Positions 1-8,130 of a stretch of 64,000 bases of DNA are shown piece after piece. The stretch covers positions 45,779-109,778 of the forward strand of contig NZ_CALFBQ010000010.1 in the NCBI RefSeq assembly GCF_937951745.1, given 5' to 3'. Under the pieces are notes generated by a model. It saw only the letters and a program-made list of their open reading frames with translations, searched no databases and was not told where the DNA came from. The position numbers and the translations under genes are program-made. The stretch's first letter is position 1. Each line of letters opens with the position of its first letter. Source of the DNA: an uncultured Chloroflexus sp. GTDB taxonomy: Bacteria; Chloroflexota; Chloroflexia; Chloroflexales; Chloroflexaceae.

Positions 1-310
1 GGGCCGGCGGGAGTTGTAGGACTATTGGGGTGTGGCGAAGCAGTAACCGATGTCATTGTGAGCCGCTGGCGGCGAAGCAATCCCCCGCAAGCACGGGACG
101 AATTCCGCTGATGAGGACGGTTTGCGCCTAAACCGGTGATGGCTTGAGAGCTGCGCCCCCACGTAAGGTCAACCGGTGACCGATGTCATTGCGAGTCGCT
201 GGCGGCGGATCAATTTCCCGCGCTAGCAGATGAAATCACTCGTAGCGATAGTCCAACCGATGAAACGACCGCTCTATGCAACCGCTTCGCAATAACCTAA
301 TAACAATGTC
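1..310. other. Gene-free stretch at the window edge with repeat fragments
   Basis: No credible coding region is seen before the ATG at 311. The stretch holds two copies of a dispersed repeat, at about 45-90 and 178-221. Both begin with ACCGATGTCATTG and continue through a shared GGCGGCG segment to CAAT and a CCCGC end. A third relative lies at 39269-39399. Because the window starts here, part of an upstream gene tail cannot be excluded. Confidence 0.6.
45..221. repeat. Two diverged copies of a TGTCATTG-type dispersed repeat
   Basis: Copy one (45-90) and copy two (178-221) share TGTCATTG, GAG, CGCTGGCGGCG, CAAT and CCCGC in the same order, about 133 bp apart. The fuller relative at 39269-39399 is bounded by TGTCATTG and its inverse CAATGACA. 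This suggests that these are partial copies of a short non-coding repeat with inverted ends. No transposase is nearby. Confidence 0.55.
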
Positions 311-682
311 ATGAACCTCACCACGATTCTCAACGAAACGATCGCCGGCGTTAAAGGCGCCCAATTTGCTGGCATCGTTGGCACTGATGGCCTCAGCGTG
401 GCGATAGCCTACCATCCCGCTGCCGTTGAACTCGATCTTGATGTCGAGCTGGCCGAACTCGAATTGGCCGAGCTGACCTCGCGGGCGACGGCGGCTGCCG
501 ACCGGATTGGTGCTGGTTATGTGCGCGATCTAGTGATCGAAACCGATGCCCTGCTGATGGTAGCGACCCAGATTATACCCGGCTATTACGGTGTGCTCGG
601 CGTGCTCAGCGAGATTGCCAATCTGGGCAAGGCCCGGTTTGCGCTCCAAGCCATGATCGAGCGGGTGCGCACCGAGTTGTGA
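311..682 (+). CDS. Roadblock/LC7 domain protein
   Basis: A 123-residue soluble protein spanning a single Roadblock/LC7 fold: helix, then a GIVGTDGLSVA strand pair, a central helix rich in Glu and Leu, and a closing strand with GYYGVLGVLSE. Bacterial Roadblock/MglB-like proteins act as dimers that bind or activate small Ras-like GTPases in polarity and motility control. No MglA-like GTPase gene is present in this window, so the partner is unknown. The ATG lacks a clear Shine-Dalgarno sequence. The gene stands alone, convergent with the DUF3037 gene 28 bp downstream. Confidence 0.75.
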   Translation: MNLTTILNETIAGVKGAQFAGIVGTDGLSVAIAYHPAAVELDLDVELAELELAELTSRATAAADRIGAGYVRDLVIETDALLMVATQIIPGYYGVLGVLSEIANLGKARFALQAMIERVRTEL

Positions 683-710
683 ACCGATTGCGCACCCTTT
701 GCTTCCCACC

Positions 711-1151
711 CTAGTTGCCAATCTCTTTTTGCGTCTCTTGGTGGCGATGCTGCGCCATAACGTCGCTTGGCACCAGCACCATCTCGGTGTAGATGTGGTC
801 AAGCGTCGCCGGCGCTTGCTCGCACAACCCGCAATGCACCGCTGAGGGCTGGATAATGGTACTGCGCGTCGCTGTGAGCCAGCGGAATCGCTCGTAAATC
901 GGTAGTTCCCCAATCGGCCCCGCCGCCCTGCCGCCGGCGCAGACTAGCTCAAAGGCGGCTAATTGCTCGCGCACCGGCTCAAGATCGAGACTCGGCCAGA
1001 GCGCGGCAATCCGCCCCTCGTCAAGTTGCGCGCGCATGCCGAGAAAGCGTTGTTGCCGGCAGAGCAACACCACTCCGATGTTGATCTGTTCGCCCCGCTC
1101 GACGCGCGGCACCAACCGCAACAGAGCATACTCAAAGGCGCTCGCGGGCAT
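711..1151 (-). CDS. DUF3037 family protein
   Basis: A 146-residue protein matching the DUF3037 pattern: an N-terminal FEYALLRLVPRVERGEQINI segment, then a GVVLLCR strand and a helix over LEPVREQLAAFE. The start at 1151 (MPASAFEY) was chosen because longer in-frame extensions run antisense-like through the upstream gene and do not resemble the family. The start lies inside the 3' end of the HipA-like kinase (20-bp overlap), so the two are translationally coupled. DUF3037 genes are commonly found beside HipA-like kinase genes, which supports a joint function. Their biochemical role is not established. Confidence 0.75.
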   Translation of the reverse strand: MPASAFEYALLRLVPRVERGEQINIGVVLLCRQQRFLGMRAQLDEGRIAALWPSLDLEPVREQLAAFELVCAGGRAAGPIGELPIYERFRWLTATRSTIIQPSAVHCGLCEQAPATLDHIYTEMVLVPSDVMAQHRHQETQKEIGN

Positions 1152-1908
1152 CGATGGCCTCCTGTACGAATGCGCGCGGCGCTGCCAGACGCAAACTGAG
1201 GTATTCGATATACGCCGCCCGATGCGCTTCAACTGAGGGGAAGCGCGGATCGGCGAGCCATTCATCCGGCACCTTCGCCACAATCTCCCACAGCAGTTCG
1301 CGGGTAATCTGCCGCGCCAGCGCTTCGTCAACCGCCGCTAATTTGGTTGCCGCTGGCAGCAGTACGTGTTCGCGGATCTGGCTGAACGGCGCGCGCGCCC
1401 GGCTTCGATAATCTTGCCACGTGTAATGCATATACAACGCCGCGCCGTGGTCGATCAGAAACAGCCGCCGGTGCCACCAGAGCAAGTTGGTATTGCGCGG
1501 TGTCCGATCGACGTTGGTGATAAAAGCATCAAACCAGACGATCAACGAGGCTAATTCGTGGTCAAGGGTGCGAGTAGCAACGGGATCGAAGGCTAGCGCG
1601 CCGGGCAAGAAGTCAACCGCCAGATTCAGCCCCGCGCTGGCGGTCACCAAATCCTGTATTTCGCCGTCGGGTTCGTTGCGCCCCAGTGCCGGATCAACCT
1701 CGATCAGCACCAATTCCGGCGCCGGCAAGCCGAGCGCACGGGCCAGTTCGCCGCAAATCAGTTCGGCGACCAACACCTTTGGCCCCTGCCCCGCGCCGCG
1801 AAACTTGACCACGTATAAGCCGTCGTCGTCAGCTTCAACTATCGCCGGCAGCGAGCCGCCTTCGCGCAGCGGCGCAACATAACGGGTGGCAGTCACTCTC
1901 CGTAACAT
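1132..1908 (-). CDS. HipA-like serine/threonine kinase domain protein
   Basis: A 258-residue protein with the kinase core of the HipA/PI4K-like group. Candidate ATP-binding Lys35 sits in LYVVKFRG, the catalytic loop is NVDRTPRNTN at 132-141 (Asp134), and the metal-binding motif is LIDHG at 151-155 (Asp153). The N-terminal subdomain of classical HipA toxin is absent, and no hipB-type antitoxin gene is adjacent. The ATG overlaps the amylase stop as TAATG, and the tail overlaps the DUF3037 gene, so the three form one transcript. It may phosphorylate a host protein or act with DUF3037. A toxin role is not shown by sequence. Confidence 0.75.
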   Translation of the reverse strand: MLRRVTATRYVAPLREGGSLPAIVEADDDGLYVVKFRGAGQGPKVLVAELICGELARALGLPAPELVLIEVDPALGRNEPDGEIQDLVTASAGLNLAVDFLPGALAFDPVATRTLDHELASLIVWFDAFITNVDRTPRNTNLLWWHRRLFLIDHGAALYMHYTWQDYRSRARAPFSQIREHVLLPAATKLAAVDEALARQITRELLWEIVAKVPDEWLADPRFPSVEAHRAAYIEYLSLRLAAPRAFVQEAIDARERL

Positions 1909-3674
1909 TAACGCTCCACCTTCAAGATATAGCCCGTCTGGGCCGGGATTTCGGTGAACGGTTGGTATTCAACGATCGCGCCATTGCTAATGGTCAACGG
2001 CGCCGGCGGGGCCGGCGGCATGCCGTACAGTGACACGAGCTGATAGGTGCCATCCGGCAAGTCGCTCTCGCTCAACGAAAGCGTGAACGGCTCGGTTGGA
2101 ATGGCATCGAAATTGATGATCACCATGACTATATCATCACCGCTGCGCCGGATGTAGGCGGCAATGTCGTCGCCTTTGGCCTGTAACGGGATAAAGTCGC
2201 CGGTTGCTAACGCAGGGGTGTTGATGTGCAAGTGGATCAGTTGCCGGTACGTATTGAGCAGCGAATCCGGGTCTTCGTCTTGCAGCATCACATTTTTCGA
2301 TGGGTAATCGAGCTGCGGCATTTGCCACGGGAAGCCGCTAGTGAAGCCGCCAAACTCCTCTTTCGTCCATTGCATTGGCGTGCGGATGCGCTCATCGGGT
2401 TTGACACCGAGCATACCGATCTCTTCCCCATAATAGATAAACGGTAATCCCGGCATGGTCAACAATGCCAGCGCCGCTAGCTTTGCCTTGGCAACGTCGT
2501 TACCGAGTACCGACATGACCCGGTTTTGGTCGTGATTCGTCAAGAATGGCGCCCACCGTTGGTATGGCAGTTTGGTGTAGGCGTCTTGGGCGGCTTGCAT
2601 AAAGAGCCGCGCCAGCCCGGTATTGGCTGCACCAACGATCTGCTTGGCGACTTCAAACTCGAAATAGTAGTCAAGCTGGTCAGGGTAATACGGCGCGAGG
2701 GTGCGCGGGTTGCCGTTGTATACCTCACCGACCGTGAATGTGCCCGGCAGCTCGCGATCGAGGAAGCGGCGAAACTCGCGCAGCCATGCAAACGTCTCGT
2801 CAGTGTCTTCTTGCAGGGTGGAGTACTCGATCAGATGCTTGATTGCGTCGAGCCGGAAGCCGGCTACACCCATCTCTTCGACCCAGAAGCGAGCAATCTT
2901 ATAGGCTTCCGCAGTCACCGCCGGGTTGCGAAAATTGAGATCAGGCATCCCGCCCCAGAAGACGCCGTAGTAGTATTCGTCACGAATCGGCGATTTGTGC
3001 CAGACGACATTGTTGCCGAACGGGCCGCGAAAACCGGGATCAATCGCCGACCAGAGGTACCAGTCGCGGTAGGGCGAATTGGGGTCGCGCAATGCCTCTT
3101 GGAACCACGGGTGGTGGGTGCTGGTATGGTTTAGCACGAGATCGATAATGATCTTGATTCCACGTTTATTGGCCTCTGCGACCAAGCGCTTAAAATCTTC
3201 GTTGGTGCCGTAGTCTTTTTCGACGGTGTAATAATCAATTGTATCGTAACCGTGATAGCTGGCTGCCTCGGCTACCGGCATCAGCCAGATGCAGTTGACA
3301 CCCAAATCGCGCGTTGTTGTCGGATCACCGTCGTTCAGATAATCTAGCTTGGCGATGATCCCATTCATATCACCAATTCCATCACCATCACTATCGTAAA
3401 ACGAACGTACAAATACCTCGTAACAGACTGCGCCGTCCCACCAGCCAGCTTGGAGTGGGAACGGCGTTGCAGTGGGGCCGGGGGTAATGCGGGGCGGCAG
3501 GGTGGGCAACCGCGGGTCACGGGTTGGCGTGGGTGGACGCACATTAGTTGGCGTGGTCGCGACGGTGGGTGTGTCAGAAGGCGGAGTGGCTGCCGGTAGA
3601 CTACACGCTGGGAAGAGAGTTATGACCAACAAGAAGAACAATAATCGGTGCATAGAGAACCATTTTCTCATCAA
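1908..3674 (-). CDS. Secreted GH13 alpha-amylase family lipoprotein
   Basis: A 588-residue GH13 enzyme expected to cleave or transfer alpha-glucosidic bonds outside the membrane. The N-terminus has a hydrophobic signal ending in FPAC (Cys24), an imperfect lipobox, then a Pro/Thr-rich linker to about residue 75. GH13 regions are present: DLVLNH at 178-183, nucleophile Asp276 in GFRLDAIKH, acid/base Glu317 in VGEVYN, and transition-state Asp382 in NHDQN. The calcium-type DSDGDGIGD segment at 94-102 is also visible. Exact substrate (starch, oligo-1,6-glucosides, trehalose) cannot be told. It heads the operon with the HipA-like kinase and DUF3037 genes. Confidence 0.9.
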   Translation of the reverse strand: MMRKWFSMHRLLFFLLVITLFPACSLPAATPPSDTPTVATTPTNVRPPTPTRDPRLPTLPPRITPGPTATPFPLQAGWWDGAVCYEVFVRSFYDSDGDGIGDMNGIIAKLDYLNDGDPTTTRDLGVNCIWLMPVAEAASYHGYDTIDYYTVEKDYGTNEDFKRLVAEANKRGIKIIIDLVLNHTSTHHPWFQEALRDPNSPYRDWYLWSAIDPGFRGPFGNNVVWHKSPIRDEYYYGVFWGGMPDLNFRNPAVTAEAYKIARFWVEEMGVAGFRLDAIKHLIEYSTLQEDTDETFAWLREFRRFLDRELPGTFTVGEVYNGNPRTLAPYYPDQLDYYFEFEVAKQIVGAANTGLARLFMQAAQDAYTKLPYQRWAPFLTNHDQNRVMSVLGNDVAKAKLAALALLTMPGLPFIYYGEEIGMLGVKPDERIRTPMQWTKEEFGGFTSGFPWQMPQLDYPSKNVMLQDEDPDSLLNTYRQLIHLHINTPALATGDFIPLQAKGDDIAAYIRRSGDDIVMVIINFDAIPTEPFTLSLSESDLPDGTYQLVSLYGMPPAPPAPLTISNGAIVEYQPFTEIPAQTGYILKVER

Positions 3675-3747
3675 TTAGTTTCATCTAGCGGCATTATAGC
3701 AAATCTTTCACTGTGAAGGCGTGACGGAGGCAAAGGCGCAAGGGGAT

Positions 3748-3844
3748 GGTAACGCAAAGGCGCAAAGGGGATGAGATGGAATGCTCCCAAGTACGCTTGT
3801 ACCTTCTCCAAAAACCCTTCGCGGCCTTACGTCTTTGCGTTACC
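3748..3844. repeat. Short element with 12-bp inverted ends (GGTAACGCAAAG)
   Basis: GGTAACGCAAAG at 3748-3759 is exactly inverted as CTTTGCGTTACC at 3833-3844. The interior carries further AAAGGCGCAAAGG-like sequence. The right arm contains the stop codon (TAA on the minus strand) of the uracil-DNA glycosylase-like gene. The element therefore forms the 3' boundary of that gene and lies between it and the promoter side of the amylase gene. Confidence 0.6.
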
Positions 3845-4499
3845 TAGCAGCACAAATGTGTCGCAACCCCTCGGCAAACTGACGCGCGCCGCCTTGGGCC
3901 GGATGGCGCACGGCACAATGCGCAATCCCAAGCTGCGCCAACGCTTGGCTCGCGATCCGCCCCATAGCTACCACCGGGCAGCCGGCAAAGAGCGTGCAGG
4001 CGCGGGCCAACAATGGCAAACCAAGCGCAAGCTCGCTCTGGCGCGGGGTGCGGTTGCTCTGCGGCTTACCGGCTTGGTGCGGGTGTAGCGGGAAGGCGTT
4101 CCATCCCACCGCAAACCGGTTAAGCGCCGCGAGTTCACGGTAAACGATCGTCGCGGTCTGTTCCCGTGAAATTCGCCCATCGTTCGTTGCCAACCGGAAG
4201 CCGCGTGCTGCGCCAAACTGGCCGGGAGGATCAACGCCATCGAGTAATATCTGTTCGCTAGTAAAGGGCACCCCCGTGCGGCGCGCGCCGTTATAGCCGG
4301 GGGCTTCGCCAATCAATATCAGATCAGGGCCGCGTTCATACGCTAAGCGTAATGCTAATTCGAGATTCGCCCGCCTGATCGCATGACCGCACCGTTGCTC
4401 ATCGTTGTCCGCCTCCCACGCATACATATTGACGGTATTGGCCGGTGCTTTCAGTGTCGCGAGATCTGCAACCAATTCTGCAATGATGTCACGCTCCAC
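3840..4499 (-). CDS. Uracil-DNA glycosylase superfamily protein
   Basis: A 219-residue protein of the uracil-DNA glycosylase fold. The substrate-pocket motif is GEAPGYNGARRTGVPFTSE (64-82, with GEAPG as motif A), followed by NAFPLHPH at 134-141 and the C-terminal HPAQGG loop at 199-204, where the family usually has HPS. It probably removes uracil or a related base from DNA in base-excision repair. It lacks the Cys-rich iron-sulfur pattern of family 4/5 enzymes. The ATG follows AAGGAGGG. It is divergent from the alpha/beta hydrolase across a 109-bp region holding a perfect palindrome. Confidence 0.75.
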   Translation of the reverse strand: MERDIIAELVADLATLKAPANTVNMYAWEADNDEQRCGHAIRRANLELALRLAYERGPDLILIGEAPGYNGARRTGVPFTSEQILLDGVDPPGQFGAARGFRLATNDGRISREQTATIVYRELAALNRFAVGWNAFPLHPHQAGKPQSNRTPRQSELALGLPLLARACTLFAGCPVVAMGRIASQALAQLGIAHCAVRHPAQGGARQFAEGLRHICAAR

Positions 4500-4519
4500 T
4501 TTCCCTCCTTGTACAGATA

Positions 4520-4537
4520 TTTGACATATTTGTCAAA
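4520..4537. promoter_or_regulatory. Perfect TTTGACA-TATT-TGTCAAA palindrome, probable operator
   Basis: TTTGACA (4520-4526) and TGTCAAA (4531-4537) are exact inverse copies separated by 4 bp. A further TTTGACA stands at 4551-4557. The palindrome lies between divergent genes and includes -35-like TTGACA on both strands. A dimeric repressor bound here could control both directions. No regulator gene is adjacent. Confidence 0.5.
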
Positions 4538-4608
4538 CTTGGTTGCATCATTTGACAACATTCTGTAACTGCTTGGGATTATAGTGGATACAGCGAAGGA
4601 GGTTTGCC

Positions 4609-5493
4609 ATGTCAACGTCGCCGACACTCTGGGAAATTGAAAGTCCGCTTGGGCCGGTCGCGTTTCGGGTTTCTGGTCAGGGACGCCCCCTGATCTTTTT
4701 GCATGGATGGGGCGGTTCGAGCCGCTATTGGCAAGCTGCGCCAGCTTTTTTGCCCAACCGGCGGTTGATTGCGATCGATCTACCCGGATGTGGAGCTTCG
4801 CCAGCGCCGATCGAGCCGGTGACGTTAGCATCGTATGCACGCACAGTGCTAGCGGTTGCCGATGCGCTCGATATTGACCGGTTTGCGCTGGTAGGCCATT
4901 CACTTGGCGCAGCGATAGCGTTGGCGGTTGCCGATTTTGCCTGCGAACGGGTCGAGCGATTAGGACTGATCAGCTTTGGCTTCAGCGCCAGTCTCTACGA
5001 GGATAGTCTGGTCACGATTGCTGGGGCGCAGTGGCAAGTAGCGGCGGCATACTGGCGACCGTGGCTGATTTGGTGGCGGCCATGGTGGGGTGTGACCCAG
5101 CAATGGCGGCAGGCGTGGTGGACAATGCCGCCCACGCCTGATCTGCTAGCCCGCCCGATGGTGCGTCGCCCGCTCGATAGTTCATTGTTAGCGCAAGGCA
5201 TTGCCGATCTCGTCGCGATGGATCCGCTGGTCGCCATGGAAGCGGCGGCGATTATGGGCCATCCCCAACTCAAGCGCGCCGTGCAACGGCCATTGCCGCC
5301 GGTGTTGTTAATCAGCGGGCGCCATGATCCGGTCTTTCCACCAATCAATGTCAAATCGCTAAGCCGTTACTTACCGGATGCGCAGGTCTATTTCATTCCT
5401 GATTGCGGTCATGTACCAATGGTTGAAGAACCTGCGGCGTGCTATCACGCAATTGCGCGCTTTCTCGATAGAGAAAACGATTATTCGTCGTAG
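4609..5493 (+). CDS. Alpha/beta hydrolase
   Basis: A 294-residue alpha/beta-hydrolase fold enzyme with the full triad visible: nucleophile Ser98 in GHSLGAA, Asp240 in GRHDPVFPP and His268 in CGHVPMVEE. The oxyanion-hole HGWGG motif is at 32-36. The cap region at about 149-171 is strikingly tryptophan-rich, which points to a hydrophobic substrate or membrane contact. No signal peptide, so cytoplasmic. The ATG is preceded by GAAGGAGG at good spacing. Substrate is unknown; esterase, lipase-like or C-C hydrolase roles all fit. Confidence 0.88.
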   Translation: MSTSPTLWEIESPLGPVAFRVSGQGRPLIFLHGWGGSSRYWQAAPAFLPNRRLIAIDLPGCGASPAPIEPVTLASYARTVLAVADALDIDRFALVGHSLGAAIALAVADFACERVERLGLISFGFSASLYEDSLVTIAGAQWQVAAAYWRPWLIWWRPWWGVTQQWRQAWWTMPPTPDLLARPMVRRPLDSSLLAQGIADLVAMDPLVAMEAAAIMGHPQLKRAVQRPLPPVLLISGRHDPVFPPINVKSLSRYLPDAQVYFIPDCGHVPMVEEPAACYHAIARFLDRENDYSS

Positions 5494-5575
5494 TGTTTAC
5501 AGTGTCAATGATAGAGTGTAAAGAATACTTCGCCGCATAAAAGGCGCAAACTTTCTGTTCTCTCTTGCCAGCGTA

Positions 5576-5584
5576 TGCTATAAT
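5576..5584 (+). promoter_or_regulatory. Extended -10 promoter of the Tad pilus cluster
   Basis: TGCTATAAT at 5576-5584 is a perfect extended -10 (TG-N-TATAAT). No good -35 hexamer stands 17 bp upstream, which extended -10 promoters tolerate. Transcription from about 5591 would give a leader of roughly 50 nt before the cpaB ATG at 5642. Confidence 0.6.
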
Positions 5585-5641
5585 GGGCAAGGCAATGCGC
5601 GAAGCTAACCGGCTTCGCTCTGAACAGGAAGGTTGCCTTCT

Positions 5642-6676
5642 ATGCAGCGTGGCGCATTACTGTTTCTACTCATCGGCCTCATCGTCATTATTGGTGGGTT
5701 GGCGGCTTTCTTGCTCTTGCGCGGAGGAGCGGGACGTACCACTACCTCAACAACGCCGGAAATTCCGCCGACGCCAACAACAGTGCCGTTAGTACCCGTG
5801 GTGCAGGCGCTGGTGGATCTTGATGCTAATACCTTGATCAACGATCCGGCGCTGCTCGATGTGGTACAGGTGCCTATCACCGAATTTGACGAAAAGAACG
5901 AATTTAGCAACATTAATGATGTCCTCGGGAAGTTGCTTGTCAATCCGGTCGTGGCTCGCCAATCGATCCGGCGCGATAATGTACGCGATCCCGGCCTTTC
6001 GCAACGGATCCCGACTGCCGAACCCGGCCAACCACGGGTGAAAGCGTACCCCATCTTAGTTGACAGCTTATCAGGCGTGGCCGATCAGGTGACAATCAAC
6101 GATTTTGTTGATATTATTGCCACTTTTCCGGTTGATCGCCAAATTATTCGTCCCAGACCTGTGCAAGTGATAACCGTTAATGAGGTTGACCAACTTGTCC
6201 GTGAATATCAATACGGCGAAACCCAAACCTTCTTCACCACAAAGACTATCATCCAGCGCGCACAGGTGCTCCAGATTGTGCGTCCGGCAACCCCACCGCC
6301 TGTTGAAGGTGAAAGAACCGGTGAAACTGGTACTCCGACAACTGGTGGCCCACCAGCAGTTGATGCTTCCGGTCAACCGATTGGTTCCGCCGGTAGTAGT
6401 ACGGGTTCAAGCACGTTAACCGAGGGAACATGGGTCATTGTGCTGGCATTGACCGATCAAGAAATTGAGTTGATCGAGTTCGCGAAGCAGAGCAGTGCCC
6501 GGATTGTGCTGGCGTTGCGGGGCGCCAATGATGATACCGTTGAAACAACGAGTGGTGTGACTATTGATCTCTTGGTGCGCGAGTTTGGTCTGCCATTACC
6601 GCAACCGTTGCCACCGCGTGTTTACGGCGAGGCCGAAGTGTTTACGCCCCAACCAACGCCAACTCCGCGTCCATGA
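5642..6676 (+). CDS. cpaB: Flp pilus assembly protein CpaB/RcpC-like
   Basis: A 344-residue protein with one N-terminal membrane helix (about residues 5-26) and an extracytoplasmic beta-rich region resembling the SAF/RcpC domain of CpaB. Pro/Thr-rich linkers lie near residues 33-45, about 215-245 and at the C-terminus. CpaB proteins support Tad/Flp pilus assembly at the cell envelope. The start was placed at ATG 5642 because AGGAAGG ends 9 bp upstream; the in-frame TTG at 5633 has no room for a ribosome site. It is the first gene of the tad cluster, which supports the call despite weak sequence identity. Confidence 0.75.
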   Translation: MQRGALLFLLIGLIVIIGGLAAFLLLRGGAGRTTTSTTPEIPPTPTTVPLVPVVQALVDLDANTLINDPALLDVVQVPITEFDEKNEFSNINDVLGKLLVNPVVARQSIRRDNVRDPGLSQRIPTAEPGQPRVKAYPILVDSLSGVADQVTINDFVDIIATFPVDRQIIRPRPVQVITVNEVDQLVREYQYGETQTFFTTKTIIQRAQVLQIVRPATPPPVEGERTGETGTPTTGGPPAVDASGQPIGSAGSSTGSSTLTEGTWVIVLALTDQEIELIEFAKQSSARIVLALRGANDDTVETTSGVTIDLLVREFGLPLPQPLPPRVYGEAEVFTPQPTPTPRP

Positions 6677-6813
6677 GTTATTCCATTAGTGCCGGCTCTA
6701 GGGTAAAATGACAATATGCAGTACGCCCAATCATAGCCAATGCGTTATCGCAAGTGTGTGCGTCCGTTGCCACTACTAATAGTACAATAGTACAAGGTCT
6801 GAGGAGCTAAGGC

Positions 6814-8079
6814 ATGAGTGAAGCCGAAAAGATTCGAGTCATGATCGTTGATGATGTGATCGACACGCGCGATCAGCTCGAGAAGTTGCTCTTCTTTGAA
6901 AAAGATATCGAAGTTGTTGCGAAAGCGAGCAATGGGCGCGAAGCGATTGCGTTTGCTCGCCACTATCGCCCGCAAGTCATTTTGATGGATATTAATATGC
7001 CCGATATGGATGGGATTGCCGCTACCGAGGCGATCCTTACCCAAGATCCGGGCATCCAAGTCATCATCATGAGCGTGCAGGGCGAGACCGATTACATCCG
7101 GCGGGCGATGTTGGCCGGTGCGCGCGAGTTTCTAATTAAGCCGATTAGTGCCGATGATCTCTATCGTTCCATCCGGCATGTTGCCAAACTGGCGGCGATG
7201 CGTCCGGTGGTAGCAGTTGCCGGCGGCGCAGCGGCTGGCGTGGCAGCGGATGGAAAACCTTCGGTTGAGGGCCAGATCTTCGCCGTGTTTAGCCCGAAAG
7301 GTGGGGTAGGCGTTTCGTCGATTGCCGCTAATTTGGCGATCGCGATCAGGCAGCAAACGAATAAAAAGGTTGCCCTCGTTGACGGGAATGTGATCTTCGG
7401 TGATCTGAGCGTTATTCTCAATCTGCGCGCTGATAAGACGATCGTTGATATCGCGTCGCGGATCGAAGGTCTCGATCGCGATCTGCTCAACGATGTGATG
7501 GCGACCCATCCCACTCAAGTAAAGGTACTGCTGGCCCCGCCCGATCCGCAACGGGGCGAGATAGTGACGGCTGACCATATCCGCGCTATTCTTGAGGTGT
7601 TGCGACAAGAGTACGATTATGTCGTAGTTGATACGCCAGCCTCGTTTCAAGACCGCTCATTGGCCGTGCTAGATTTGGCCCAGCGTATCGTGACGCTGAT
7701 GACGCTCGAGATGCACTGCCTCCGCAATGTTAAGCTCTTCCTTGAAGTGGCTGATCTGCTGAACTATCCTGCCGAGAAGGTGACGTTGGTCTTGAACAAG
7801 GCGACCAATCGCACCGGGATTCGGGCTGATGAGGTAGAAAAACACTTACAACGCAAGTTGGCATTGCAGATTGGCGATGCAGCGCAGGAAATGACACTGG
7901 CGATCAATCAGGGGGCGCCAATCGTGATGGCGAAACCGAACCATCAAGTGGCGAAAGATATCATGAATCTGGTGCGAGAATTGGTCGCGAAAGCGAATAA
8001 AGAGGCGACAGCCAAGAGTAGTGCGAAGTCGCGCAGTTTGTTCGGCAGTTTGTTCGGCGGTCTGATTCCCCGTCGCTAA
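6814..8079 (+). CDS. cpaE: Receiver-domain TadZ/CpaE pilus localisation ATPase
   Basis: A 421-residue two-domain protein. Residues 6-125 form a complete receiver domain with acidic pocket Asp13/Asp14, phosphoacceptor Asp59 in LMDINMPDMDG and Lys109 in LIKP. Residues about 155-400 form a MinD/ParA-type ATPase. Its nucleotide loop reads PKGGVGVSS (161-169), keeping the first deviant Walker lysine but with Val-Ser where the canonical Lys-Ser/Thr stands, as in atypical Walker TadZ proteins. It should position the Tad machine at the membrane. The intact receiver suggests phosphorylation control by a kinase encoded elsewhere. GAGGAG precedes the ATG. Confidence 0.88.
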   Translation: MSEAEKIRVMIVDDVIDTRDQLEKLLFFEKDIEVVAKASNGREAIAFARHYRPQVILMDINMPDMDGIAATEAILTQDPGIQVIIMSVQGETDYIRRAMLAGAREFLIKPISADDLYRSIRHVAKLAAMRPVVAVAGGAAAGVAADGKPSVEGQIFAVFSPKGGVGVSSIAANLAIAIRQQTNKKVALVDGNVIFGDLSVILNLRADKTIVDIASRIEGLDRDLLNDVMATHPTQVKVLLAPPDPQRGEIVTADHIRAILEVLRQEYDYVVVDTPASFQDRSLAVLDLAQRIVTLMTLEMHCLRNVKLFLEVADLLNYPAEKVTLVLNKATNRTGIRADEVEKHLQRKLALQIGDAAQEMTLAINQGAPIVMAKPNHQVAKDIMNLVRELVAKANKEATAKSSAKSRSLFGSLFGGLIPRR

Positions 8080-8130
8080 TGCGCGTGGCATTGACCGGTG
8101 TTTGCGGTACCAATAAGGGAGGTGAGCGCG

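Noticed and set aside
1132..1908. Classical HipBA toxin-antitoxin locus
   Set aside because: No HipB-like helix-turn-helix gene is adjacent and the toxin N-subdomain is absent.
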